NCBI GenBank assembly: GCA_013368375.1
Contig: JAACJP010000049.1
Location: forward strand, 62,001 to 126,000
DNA length: 64,000 nt
Source: Tricholomella constricta
Lineage: Eukaryota > Basidiomycota > Agaricomycetes > Agaricales > Lyophyllaceae
Direction of reading: 5' to 3'
Part shown: positions 54,585 through 64,000 of the stretch, in pieces
How positions within the stretch are numbered: the stretch's first letter is position 1
How the letters are laid out: each line of letters starts with the position of its first letter
The notes under the pieces: generated by a model
The model's database searches: none
What the model was told of the DNA's origin: nothing
The model's input: the letters and a program-made list of their open reading frames with translations, nothing else
Translations under genes and position numbers: made by a program

Positions 54585-57113
54585 TCACCGCGTCAGAGCA
54601 GCCATGACCACCCCCGCACCGAGCAGCATCGACAGCAGAACCGACACGCCAGGAATCAAGGCCCGGAGCCCCTCCGCAGCGTTGACGGACCCAGAGCTCG
54701 TGCTCCCCAGCTTCGAGCGTTCTTTTCCAGAATGCCCATTCGACGTGGCGAGCACGGCGGGGTCGACGGTCGCCGTGTTGACGGTCTTCGTGAACGCCGT
54801 CGTCTCAAAGGTGAGCGCGGGCGCGTCGATGCCGGCCGCGGCCGGGGCGTTGGGGTCGCTGAGGAAGACGAGGGCGAAGGATGGGGCTTTGACGGGGACA
54901 TGGCATTGGTTGGCGCCTTGGTCGCATTGGATGGTGGTGATGTTCAGGTCGCCCTTGGGACGGCCGTCGACTTGGAACTTGTTGCCGAAAGTCTGGATGT
55001 TGGGTTGAGATGAGCTTCGGAAGGGTTAAAAGGGGAGTATAAGGGGCGCACCTGGCCGGCCCATGTGAGGTTGGTCTTGACGGAGACGGAGTCTGCTAGG
55101 AAGTATCTGGTGGGAGGGTATTGTTAGTTCGTTTCCGAGTTGGGGGAGCAACAATGCACATACTTGACCCAGACTTGAGGAGGAACTTGACCTCCGTTGA
55201 CGGTGATGGTGCCAGTGATATCGTGAGCGCCAGAAGGGTCATCAATGAAGTTGAAGAGGGCGACCTTGGAGAGTGCACCATTGTCATAGATTGCGTATGA
55301 GGGAGTGTAGATACCGTTGTTGCTGGTGTCGACAATCTGGGACACGTTTGACTTGCCAAAGATCTCGGCAACGATGATCACCGAGTAGTAGATGGCGCCG
55401 ACAGTCCATTCATTGAACGCGGATTGGTTAGTAGGGGGAGCTGAGAGAAGCAGTTATCAGCATGTGGGTTCCCCTTTGATATAAAAGGATCAGTAATACC
55501 TGTGAAAGGCTGCGAGGCTTGTATCAGTATCGGGACATGGCGATCTGTGTGTAACTTACATTGTAGTATACGTTCTGTCCACCAACGTGAAGCAGTGCGC
55601 CAGAGAAGTTGGTCGCAGCCATGGTCAGGCCGTAATCGAGTGCCCACAATCCAGCGCCAAAGCTGTCGGAGATACCTGGGAGGCCACCGCAAGTCGCGCT
55701 GTTCGTCTCGAACATGATGAAGGGCTTTCCGAGACCCCGCGCGAGTTCGCTTGTCTCGCGATACGGCTCAACGAGGTTCAAGCCAGCATTGTGGTTGAGG
55801 AATGCGGGGAATGTCTCCTGCGGGTCAACGTAGGAGCCAACATTGAACTGGACGAAACAATTATTGCTCGGATAACTGATTCAACGTGTTAGTGGGCCCT
55901 CATGAGTGTGTAAGAATGAGGCAACATACTGTTCCATGGTGATGGCGCACAGACTGTCCTTGAACCGGTCGAGATAATTCGTATCCCAGACTTGCCTGGG
56001 GGTCCAAGGTCCTGAGGCGAGACTGGGTCCAATAAGCATGTTCTTGATAGGCACATTGGCGTCATTCTGAACGGCTTTGATGAGCGACTCAAATTCATTG
56101 GCATATTCCTCGGGGCCATAAGGCTCTATACGATGTCCGTGACTGGAGGACGGTATGAGCTAGAGCCAGAAAACACAGCGTCGGGCAATCCTACCCTAGA
56201 TAGTAATCGGGCTCGTTGCCCCCTTGAAGACCAATTAGATGATCGCCAAGGATCGCTTGACCTTTCTGCGCGATCGTCAGGCGCCAGTTTGTGTCGTTGA
56301 AGGGGATGCCTGTCGTGTTCCATTTAGAACCTGGGACCTTCGACCCAGTCCTAGCACGCACCGAGATACCATCGAACATTGACGAGAGAAGAAATATTTG
56401 CTGCGAGATGAAAGAGCTCGTCGGTATATAGAACAGCAGGCGTAAGAGTCTATTAGGCGCCGCATTAGTAATGACATCATCCGAGCTTTCGCGGACTGAC
56501 AGGATTCTTGGGATCCGATTTCTCTTTCGACGTCGCATGTCCATTATCAATTTTGTCAACGTAGTAGGCAAAATCCTGGGTGTTTCCGCCCATCCGAATA
56601 TGTACCCCTCCAGCCCGCTGTTGAATCTGAGCAATTAAATTGAGGAAGGGCACCTGAATGTGCGACCTGTGTACGCATGGTCAGTTAGGGGTCCTCAAAA
56701 GGCCCCAAAGACGACTCACGCATTCTTGCCCACTAGGTAAATTCATTAGTCGGTCATTCATGACGTGGTAACGAAGACGTACTCAATTGCGTAATAACCG
56801 ACATTTCAATTGAGAATCCGTAAAAGGAGCCATGTTGCATGATCGACAAGTTGGGAACGCTGACATTGGACGCTGCGAGGTTCAAGGTGAAGGTCAAAGA
56901 CTGCTCTTGAGGAGGTTGTGGTGGTCTGAGGGTCGTCTCATCATATGCCGCAAGCAGCTTTGTGAAGCTGTCTGCAGTGGGTACTGCGCCATCGGCACCC
57001 GCTGTCGCACTCGCAAGGCCACTGGTCTGACCGAAAGGGATTTGGCCATAGACTGTCACCGCCCTGGCGGTAGTGCTAAGCAGGCCAAGGGCTAAGAGCG
57101 ACGGCAAGAGCAT
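54585..57113 (-). CDS. GH79-type glycoside hydrolase, copy 2
   Basis: The paralogue of copy 1 on the opposite strand, ATG 57113-57111 to TGA 54587-54585, with the same eleven-exon pattern including the 13-base exon (TGGGCAAGAATGC) and the 10-base exon (CCTTTCACAG). It has a signal peptide, VTVYGQIPFGQTS, the acid/base GGNEPDY, the nucleophile MFETNSATCGG and a hydrophobic C-terminal tail (GVSVLLSMLLGAGVVMAAL). I found no break. The proteins differ at many positions (for example YTDELFHLAANISS here, YTKEMFYIAANISS in copy 1), so the duplication is not recent. The acceptor that follows a run of A in copy 1 has a normal pyrimidine-rich context here. Confidence 0.9.
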
Positions 57114-58091
57114 CTTGGAGGGCTCTTGGAAAGCTTGGGAGGAGGGATGAGGGTATTAGAAAAGAGTGATGGTGCGGTCAACGCCGGCCGGTTGTGAGGT
57201 GTCTTTGCCAAGAGAATCTGGGCAAGAAAAACAAATCGCCATCATACCCCATATGGAGAATTCATACGATCAAGTTTTCCAACGAATGGAACGCGGGCAA
57301 GTCGAGAGCTCACAAAATGTACACATCCTCCATGCTGGTTTTTATAGAAATACTATTTCTGTGCGTCCTCACTTTGAAGTCTGAATTTAGGTCGAAGCCA
57401 AAACCGTTTGATGATCACGATGGCTGGATCGTGTCAATGAGTCGTGCGAGTGATGGCTGACAGAGAACGACCACGTTGGTATCATCCTTCCCAGTACGAT
57501 GAGGAACGTCGCCTCTATATGTCAATGGAGGGCGAAGCCTGATTCTGACGCGTTATCTAGCCCTCTGATCTGAGTGCAGCGTTGCTCCAACTAGTGCTGA
57601 TAACTGGATTTCAAGTCACAAAATGATACACACCCAAAAGGGCAGCGAGAGCGCGATCCGGTGGTTAGGAATCTTATAGTTCAAGATGAAGGAGTTCAAG
57701 GGGCTTCGAGATGTGCACGTGCAGGCTTCAACTTCAATGAAACTCGTTGAAACTAAGGCTCTACTTCTGCTTTGAAGCTTCCTCTCGTCAATGTCCTTGT
57801 TTTGGTCCCTTTGAACTTCGGATCGCTGTATCTCATACATGCTCTTAAGGTGCTTTCCGATATACTTCCAGCCCGAGACAGGCAATCGAAACAGCCTACA
57901 CAACTATCCTTTCCTCGGGGACCTCTCCTTCGAAGGTAGCTCTGATACTAGCCTTTCCGCCCTCCTCCTTTTCACGTGGAAGGTTTCATTTTGTTGTGAC
58001 CCGTCCGCGTCGTGTCTGCTCTGCACCCTCTATATCTTGCTCTTACAGTTTCTCAATTCGACTACTATTTCTGCCTTACGCCAAGCTTCAC
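57114..58091. other. Intergenic, no gene seen
   Basis: The upstream region of GH79 copy 2 up to the third tRNA. Short frames only. Confidence 0.45.
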
Positions 58092-58190
58092 GGCGCTATA
58101 GCCAAGTGGTTACGGCGACAGATTAGAATGTCCCAGACGATGCTCATCTGTTCCTCTTTGAGGGCGCAGGTTCAAATCCTGCTGGCGTCG
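58092..58190 (+). tRNA. tRNA-Ser(AGA), second copy, with intron
   Basis: A 99-base gene with the same body as the other serine tRNAs here. Loop TTAGAA, anticodon AGA. The intron has 17 bases (TGTCCCAGACGATGCTC) and differs from that of the other AGA gene. Opposite strand to the other three. Confidence 0.95.
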
Positions 58191-58932
58191 GTGGCTAGAA
58201 TTATGCATCTTTTTCGTGACAGCTGCATCCGCTTTTTCCATAGACTCGGAATGGAGGTAGCGTGCGCATCCACCCTAATTCCCTCCGTTACTCGATAAGC
58301 AGATCCTAAATATGTAAAACTATCAACTCCATCTCGTTGCCTACACGTCGCACTGTCTCCACTCGTATGTAGAGTACCAAGCTCCCAGAGGCAGCATAGC
58401 ATCTATAGCATGGAAGTCTCGAGAAGTCCGAGCATAACCGGGACAACGATCGCAAGTCGGAGGACACCGCCGCAACGCCTCGATGCACCGCCCTTGTCCC
58501 CAGCCGATTCCATCGGAATAGAATTCATTTTCGCGGGGACGGTAAGCGTGTACACCGGAACGAGCGCCTATCCACCTTCGTCAGTGCGCTGAGGTTGATG
58601 ACCTGGTGGTTCGAGTAATCCCCTTCTCATAGAAGTCACGCTAGATTCCATGTTGCAAGCTCAAGGATTGCAAGTCAGGATCCACCTAATGCACAGCAAG
58701 ACCAGGCCACCCTGATCGTGTTGTACATCTACAAAGTCTCCATAAGAATGTAATGCAATCACACCTTTTTGCCAGTTCCAGTGACAACAAATGCTCATGG
58801 GCCGTAAGTATAGGGACTGTGCACTATGAAAAGGGGATGCGCGAGGCTGCATATTACATCAAATCGACCTCCAGTTTAAGGTTTATCGTGAGCCAGAATT
58901 TTCATTAAAAAGATTGCCTTTGTTATAGATCA
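58191..58932. other. Intergenic, no gene seen
   Basis: Between two tRNA genes. I see no coding region or repeat that I can support. Confidence 0.45.
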
Positions 58933-59025
58933 CGACGCCAGCAGGATTTGAACCTGCGCCCTCAAAGAGGAACAGATAAGGACGAAGATTCGAATCTGTC
59001 GCCGTAACCACTTGGCTATAGCGCC
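58933..59025 (-). tRNA. tRNA-Ser(CGA), with intron
   Basis: A 93-base gene with the common body. Loop TTCGAA, anticodon CGA. The intron has eleven bases (TCTTCGTCCTT). Confidence 0.95.
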
Positions 59026-59386
59026 TTCGCGGTCAGTGCCATGGGTTTTATCGGCGGAAGTTCGGTGGTTGCGTCCTCAGGGACGTCGTTGAGCTGAGAA
59101 CGGATACAGTCGCAAGAGGTTGTAAGGTGAAGAAGGGGGAGGAGGAAGATGTCACCAAGGTTGATAGACTTGTCAGCGCGTGGATACCCGTGGCGAAGCC
59201 CGTCGCGCAGACTTGATCGCGTAAGTGTGCAGGTTGCAAGGAGAAGAAGGGGGAGGAGGAATATCTCCGCCATGAATGATACATAGTTTTTCGCATGGAA
59301 ACAACCGGATTCATAAAGGTCGTTAGAAACACAACGAGACTGGGCCATGTGCAATGATGGAGCGGAGGGCAGTCGTAAAAAACGGC
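59026..59386. other. Intergenic, with a short direct repeat
   Basis: GAAGAAGGGGGAGGAGGAA occurs at about 59127 and again at about 59245 with related flanks (AGGTTG.AAGG). No gene is seen. Confidence 0.5.
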
Positions 59387-60153
59387 TTATAGAACCTGGA
59401 AAGCTCCAACCACGATACCGAACGTAACCACTCCCCATCCCACAAGCGACTCCAGAACAAGCCTCGGGCTGGCGGCGTTATCCTTGTTTCCCCCCTGTGC
59501 ATCACCCTTGCTGTCTTCCACGGTGTCTTCGACGGTGAGAGTGTAGTATGGGATAGCAGTTCCCGTGAATGTGGACGTTGCGGTAGGCTCGCCCTCCATC
59601 CAATATTCGTTGACGCACGCGCCGCCACCTTTCCCATCAAGCTCACAACTCAGTTTATTCCCGCTGATGTCGCCGTCTGTCGGGTTAGGTTCTTTGTGGT
59701 ACACAAAGTGCGACGCGTCGGCTACCAATGTTCCTGTTGGGAGAACGATGAACGGACAACCTCTAAAGCTTTCAGGTTGAGAATGGGTGCTCACCGTGAA
59801 CCGTGACGGGGTCGCTCGTGATCGTCCTGATGGGCGCTTCCTTCGTGATGGTCGACCCGTCGCTCGTAAAGGTCGTCTCACCACCGTTAATCTGCTGTTC
59901 GAGGTACACGCTGGCCACGACCTCGTTGAAGTATGTCGTCGCCCCGTCTGAGCCGACTCCGATGGGTGAGAACGTCTCTGACGGCCGGGGGAGATCCGAA
60001 TCCGTGTTGGTCTGAACGGCGAAGAGAGTGATCGTGGCCGCCCGACACGCTGCACAAGAAGAATTTTCAGACGCGTATTGGTTTTGCTGGGAATGGACAT
60101 GGCGTACTGATGAAGGGAAGGGCAAGGAACGCGAGGGGGGACGTGAACTTCAT
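59387..60153 (-). CDS. Small secreted protein with GPI-like tail
   Basis: ATG 60153-60151, three exons, TAA at 59389-59387, about 215 residues. The N-terminus MKFTSPLAFLALPFI is a signal peptide interrupted by the first intron. The mature part has beta-type stretches (ATTYFNEVVASVYLEQQ, GCPFIVLPTGTLVADASHFV, LSCELDGKGGGACVNEYW). It ends in a hydrophobic tail (LVGWGVVTFGIVVGAFQVL) after small residues, as in GPI-anchored cell-surface proteins. The second intron seems to use the acceptor TTAGAG, which keeps the GCPF frame. I do not recognise the family. It lies only in the right arm of the inverted duplication. Confidence 0.75.
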
Positions 60154-60810
60154 GATGCACACACAGGGTTCTGGGATGAAGACGAGGGCGAGGGAGATCA
60201 GCGCATAAGTGTGTGCCCCGAGTTCTCACCATTTAACTCGAGGCTCTTGATTTTTGCTCGCGAAATTGATGCAGGGACGGTCAACTAGGGTCAACTTACC
60301 CACACACATGCTCAGGCACATTGACGCGCTTGTGATTCTTATCAAGCTCAGCGTCCGACAAGGCAAGGTTTCAGTATCTTCGAGATTCAAAAGCACCTCA
60401 ATATTTAAAAGCATTTTCGAGAAATGCAGCGCCAGATACTGTTGGATCGGGAAACAAAGCGTACCACTTATCAGCACTTACCATCGATGCCCACACGCAT
60501 TTTGGACCGGGACGACCGTGTTGTATTTGAAAATGCGTCCGCGATCGTGAACTTGGCGCGACAGTCCGTCGAGTTCGCATCGATGTCACCCTGTAATGCA
60601 AATTCAACACCCCATGGCAATGGGCAAGGTGCTGTAAATTACGCATGGACAGTCGGCCAATCGTTCCTTACCCGACACAGGATGGACTAAAATCCGGAAG
60701 GAAAAAAAGAAAACGAAGGAAAGTCGCATTAAACAAAAGTCATCCCAATCGACATGCAAAGCGTATAGAAAACGCGAGTCCATCCATTTTCGAACCCATC
60801 CGTCATTGGA
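60154..60810. other. Intergenic, no gene seen
   Basis: Upstream of the small secreted protein gene and downstream of the secreted-protein copy 2 gene. Nothing recognisable. Confidence 0.45.
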
Positions 60811-62923
60811 TCACGCCACAGCCACAAGTGCGTTCACGCTGGCAACAGGACACGACACAGAGAGTGCTCGGCGGTGATATATCAGCTTAGGATGCCTATT
60901 CGGCCCAGTTCTCTTGGACAGGGGAATGACAGCCCTCTTCTGTGCGCCGAAACATTTCTTTGCAGCATCAACAAGTCAGCTTCGAGTCCCCGACCGGGTG
61001 TATGAACGCCGATGGGACGTACCTGGAACACCTCGAAGTCTTTCCCAAACAGCGGAACCTTTGTAGAACGATCGAAAAGACCAAAGAACGAGCCATCGGC
61101 TCCGGCGTTCACGTTGAGAGCCGCGTTCGCCTTGACGCATCCATCCACACTTGCACTTGCGCTGTTCGAAGCGGCACCGGTGGTAGATTCAAGCGCCACA
61201 CCTGCTGCTGCTGCAGCATTGAGATTCATGGTGACAGTGGCGCTTGTATCGAGATCAAGAGAGACAGTGGCTTCGGCGCTTCCCCCAAGGGCGGATACAC
61301 CGATATCGAGTCGGGGGATGAGGTGAGCTGCGACAACGGCCTTTGAGGCGATCAATGGGCTGACGGAGAGCTTCAAGGCTGCGCGTGGCGTTCATCAGTA
61401 CATCGTGTTCGGACGAAGGAAAACCAGCAAAATGATAACGCACGTGCAGTTCCGGGAGAGAAAGAGCCACCAGATGGGTTGTTGGGTGAAGGCGGGAAGA
61501 AGAGCTTCGCGCCATTGACAGTATACGAGAGGTCCACCTCCATGTCAACATCCACATCAAGCGTCGCTGTTGCTTGGCCCAGAATCTTAAACGTCGGGCC
61601 AATCGTCAGCACTCTACGTATACGGTATTCTCACCGGTCAGAACACTATCAAAGTTCGATACACTGCAAATACGCACCCTGGAAAATCGAGGCCCGGAAT
61701 CCCCGCCTGGAAGAATGTTAGCTGACCGGAATCGGCTTTCGCGGCGACGTTTCCTTTGAGATTGAGTGTACCCTCCAGGCTTGCATCCATCCCCGCGAAC
61801 AAGCCAAAGTCGGTCAGCTTGGGTGGAACGATGGTTCCAGCGGCAGCCACGCCGAGCGTGATGACTGCACGGGCGTTTGTATCGACGTCGGCCTTGATGG
61901 AGGCATCGAACGCGGGAGGGCCAGCACAAGCGAGGGACTTGGAGAAGATCGGGAAGCTCTTGGACACTTCAACGGGAGAGAGAGCTTTGGTTGCGGATTG
62001 GTCGAAGGAGTTGAATCCTAGAGGGACGGCATTAGCTCGGGAGGGTAAGAGATAGGAACTCAAAGAATTCAAAACTCACTGTCGAAGGCGTCTTGAATGA
62101 ACGAAGAGAAAGCTCTGCGATCATGGCCAGATCGGCGACGACGGGAAGAGGGAGGAGTCACGGTGAGGTTGCCTTCTGCGCCAGGAACTGTAGAACCCTG
62201 AATTGCGATGGAGACTTCGCCATTTCTATCGAGTGGATGTATTTATACAAGGGATTAGGAGCAAAAAAATGATACCTACGTAGCTGGGTCAACGGCAGCA
62301 AAGTTGGTATCGAGAGCGAGAGCTTGTACTCGGGGCTGAACGCCCTGACGGCGGACGAGCCGGCGCGCAATATCCTTCGGAATGGACTGATCTTCCGGAA
62401 CCCAGGCTTTCGAGATGCGCGCAAACGCGCTCTTTCCACACTGCGATATTGAAATGAATTAGTCGATTTGCACTCGAAGGTGAAGGAGTAGAGACACTAC
62501 AGGACGTACACTCTCAGGTAATCGAACTATCTTGCCAACTGCGCCTACGCTTTGATACAAGTGATTGCAACCAGAGCTCCCAGTGTCGTCACTATCGCAT
62601 ACGAGACGTATATCCTGCGCAAGGGCATCAGGTGAGCATCCAAGAATTGTCCAGCCTGCAGCAGCAGTGATGTCTGTGATAGCATCTGGAGAGCCCCACT
62701 GGAGGGTGTAGATGTCAGGGCACGCTTTCGAACTTGAGAAGAGCAGACTGACTATCTTGAGGGATCCGGATGCATGACCATCAGAGGCGGGCAGATCATA
62801 GAAGCACTCTCCCTGAAAACAGGGCTTAGACCAATCGTTAAGGCGTGCTGCGTGAGTGATAAACGGCAGAAGCAGGAGAATAGGTATAATCGTCGAGAAG
62901 GAGGAAAGGGAAAGTGCCATCAT
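60811..62923 (-). CDS. Secreted uncharacterised protein, copy 2
   Basis: The twin of the gene at 43459-45518 on the opposite strand, ATG 62923-62921 to TGA 60813-60811, with the same eight-exon layout. Signal peptide (MMALSLSSF to THAA), then KPCFQGECFYDLP, ILGCSPDALAQDIRLVC, a KAWV..QSIPKDIARRLVRR block and the beta-rich repeats ARAVITLGVAAAGT, VDMEVDLSYTVNGAKLFF and TSATVTMNLNAAAAAG. The tail (KCFGAQKRAV, then HRRALSVSCPVASV) is close to copy 1. Many substitutions separate the two. I found no break. Function unknown. Confidence 0.85.
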
Positions 62924-63928
62924 GACCTTGAAGCGAAAGATAGGGAATGAAAATGAATGGTGCCTGTTGAAGGATGGCGGTCAAAATGCCGACCAGGGCA
63001 GAGGAAGGAACGAAGCGAAGCGAAGAAATAAAAGGCCAAAGGAGAAACAGGAATGACAAGTGGGCAACACAGACGCATTATAAGTAGTGTCACGGATCAC
63101 TAACTTGAAGGAAAGGTGATTGCGGGCAATATGGGAAGAGTCGTTCAAATCGTGTAGATCAACCATCAATATTCAATGACAAGGACCACATGGAGAGACC
63201 TCTAGCGATTGACAGACGGTGCAACTTCTATCAGTAAGATATGAGCTTGGCGGGCAGACGTTTGACAGCTTGACTGCATTTGAGCGTAAATATTTCGAAA
63301 TGTCAAGAGAGGACACCAGCACCAGTATGAGAGAGTTTCGGTGCCAAAGTTGAACAGTGTGCCAAGTCAGACGACGTTCTGCTTCCAAGTGGCCATTCTG
63401 GCAAGCCTGATCATGCTTGACTTCATCTGTGGCTTTCAGGCCTAGTAGTAGTAACTGGCATGGATGCGAAATGAAGTGAGCGTAGCTCGTAAACGCGTAA
63501 AGGTCACAACTGAAGGGATGGCCGCACCAAGTTCACAGCTTGACGGCGGACCCGAAGCAAGCTGTGTGTGAATTGACGTCTGCTTTGGGTTATTTAAGCG
63601 CAATGAAAATATGGCGTGCATGCTTACCACCATGCATCAACCCGACATTGTTGATATGGTGCAAAAAGTCCAGCATGCCTGATCAGGCCAGACTGCGATT
63701 TGCCTCCAAGCTCCAAACGACATGATCACGTAGTCAAACCCAAGAGGAGGGAGGACGTTCATCGCCGAAAATGATTGGCGATAGGCGCAAGTGCCAATAT
63801 ACAAATTCAATGCACTAATAGAAGTAGCCATGCAGAGGTAGAAGGCGGAATGTGGGACGAGCAAGGGAGATATAGTACAAGTAACAGTAGAACAATACGA
63901 TGAGGAAAGCAGTGTACTGTGTGGCCGG
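62924..63928. other. Intergenic, right border of the inverted duplication
   Basis: Up to about 63,390 this matches the reverse complement of 43.1-43.46 kb, the upstream region of copy 1. Beyond that no match to the left arm is seen. No gene. Confidence 0.6.
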
Positions 63929-64000
63929 TTACGCAGATCGGTTTGACTTTTTCAACTCGCTGACCAGGTCCTGGCCTCCAGCTTTGCCCGGATCGCCTCC
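63929..64000 (-). CDS. Possible C-terminal end of a gene cut by the window edge
   Basis: The minus strand is open from the edge to a TAA at 63931-63929 and reads as a glycine- and lysine-rich end (GGQDLVSELKKSNRSA). This could be the last exon of a gene that starts outside. It is too short to be sure. Confidence 0.25.
   Translation of the reverse strand, partial: GGDPGKAGGQDLVSELKKSNRSA

Noticed and set aside
63637..63864. A 75-codon minus-strand frame near the right edge
   Set aside because: Short, with no motif and no matching exon nearby.
1..64000. CRISPR arrays, rRNA genes and riboswitches
   Set aside because: I looked for regularly spaced repeats, rRNA core sequences and TPP-type sites and saw none; CRISPR is not expected in a fungus.

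Overview
This window looks like nuclear DNA of a basidiomycete fungus, most likely an Agaricomycete. The genes have many short introns of about 50 bases with GT..AG ends. Among the conserved genes are a mitochondrial 2-oxoglutarate dehydrogenase E1 and a Rho1-type GTPase. The transposon families (Plavaka, a Tf1/sushi-like Ty3 chromovirus, Tc1/mariner) and several uncharacterised families (DUF6698-like, a secreted family seen here as two copies) are typical of that class. This placement rests on recognising families by eye; no search was run.

Positions 1-14,500 are a transposon-rich block. The left edge holds a decayed Plavaka transposase. Next comes a DUF6698-like gene split by a complete 6.2-kb Ty3/Gypsy chromovirus (2743-8967) that landed in its first exon. 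The two LTRs look identical, the target duplication is GTTGT, and the Gag-Pol frame is open. A Plavaka-like transposase gene with one in-frame stop follows (10030-14512).

Positions 15,500-22,000 hold host genes: 2-oxoglutarate dehydrogenase E1 (15526-19047, minus) and a 2-oxoglutarate/Fe(II) oxygenase with a premature stop near its end (20887-21927). Positions 22,596-25,667 are a complete Tc1/mariner-type element with matching terminal inverted repeats and TA target sites. It carries both a transposase and a second, convergent gene for a 469-residue protein. To its right lie a 278-bp-arm palindrome built on 69-bp tandem repeats and a fragment of another Ty3-type element (protease). RHO1 (28848-29684) sits between two inverted copies of a repeat of about 180 bp. 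Two uncharacterised multi-exon minus-strand genes (31799-33708, probably broken, and 33815-36363) and an apparently intact Plavaka transposase (about 37553-40563) follow, then an F-box gene.

From about 43.1 to 63.4 kb the window is a large, diverged inverted duplication centred near 54.2 kb. In each arm the order is a secreted protein, serine tRNA genes and a GH79 glycosidase; the two GH79 genes converge at the centre. The left arm alone carries a phosphate:proton symporter gene, and the right arm alone a small secreted protein with a GPI-like tail. Four tRNA-Ser genes, each with an intron, supply anticodons TGA, AGA (twice) and CGA. The GH79 enzymes and the paired secreted proteins look like extracellular functions; the transporter is a plasma-membrane nutrient importer. 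No rRNA or CRISPR was seen.
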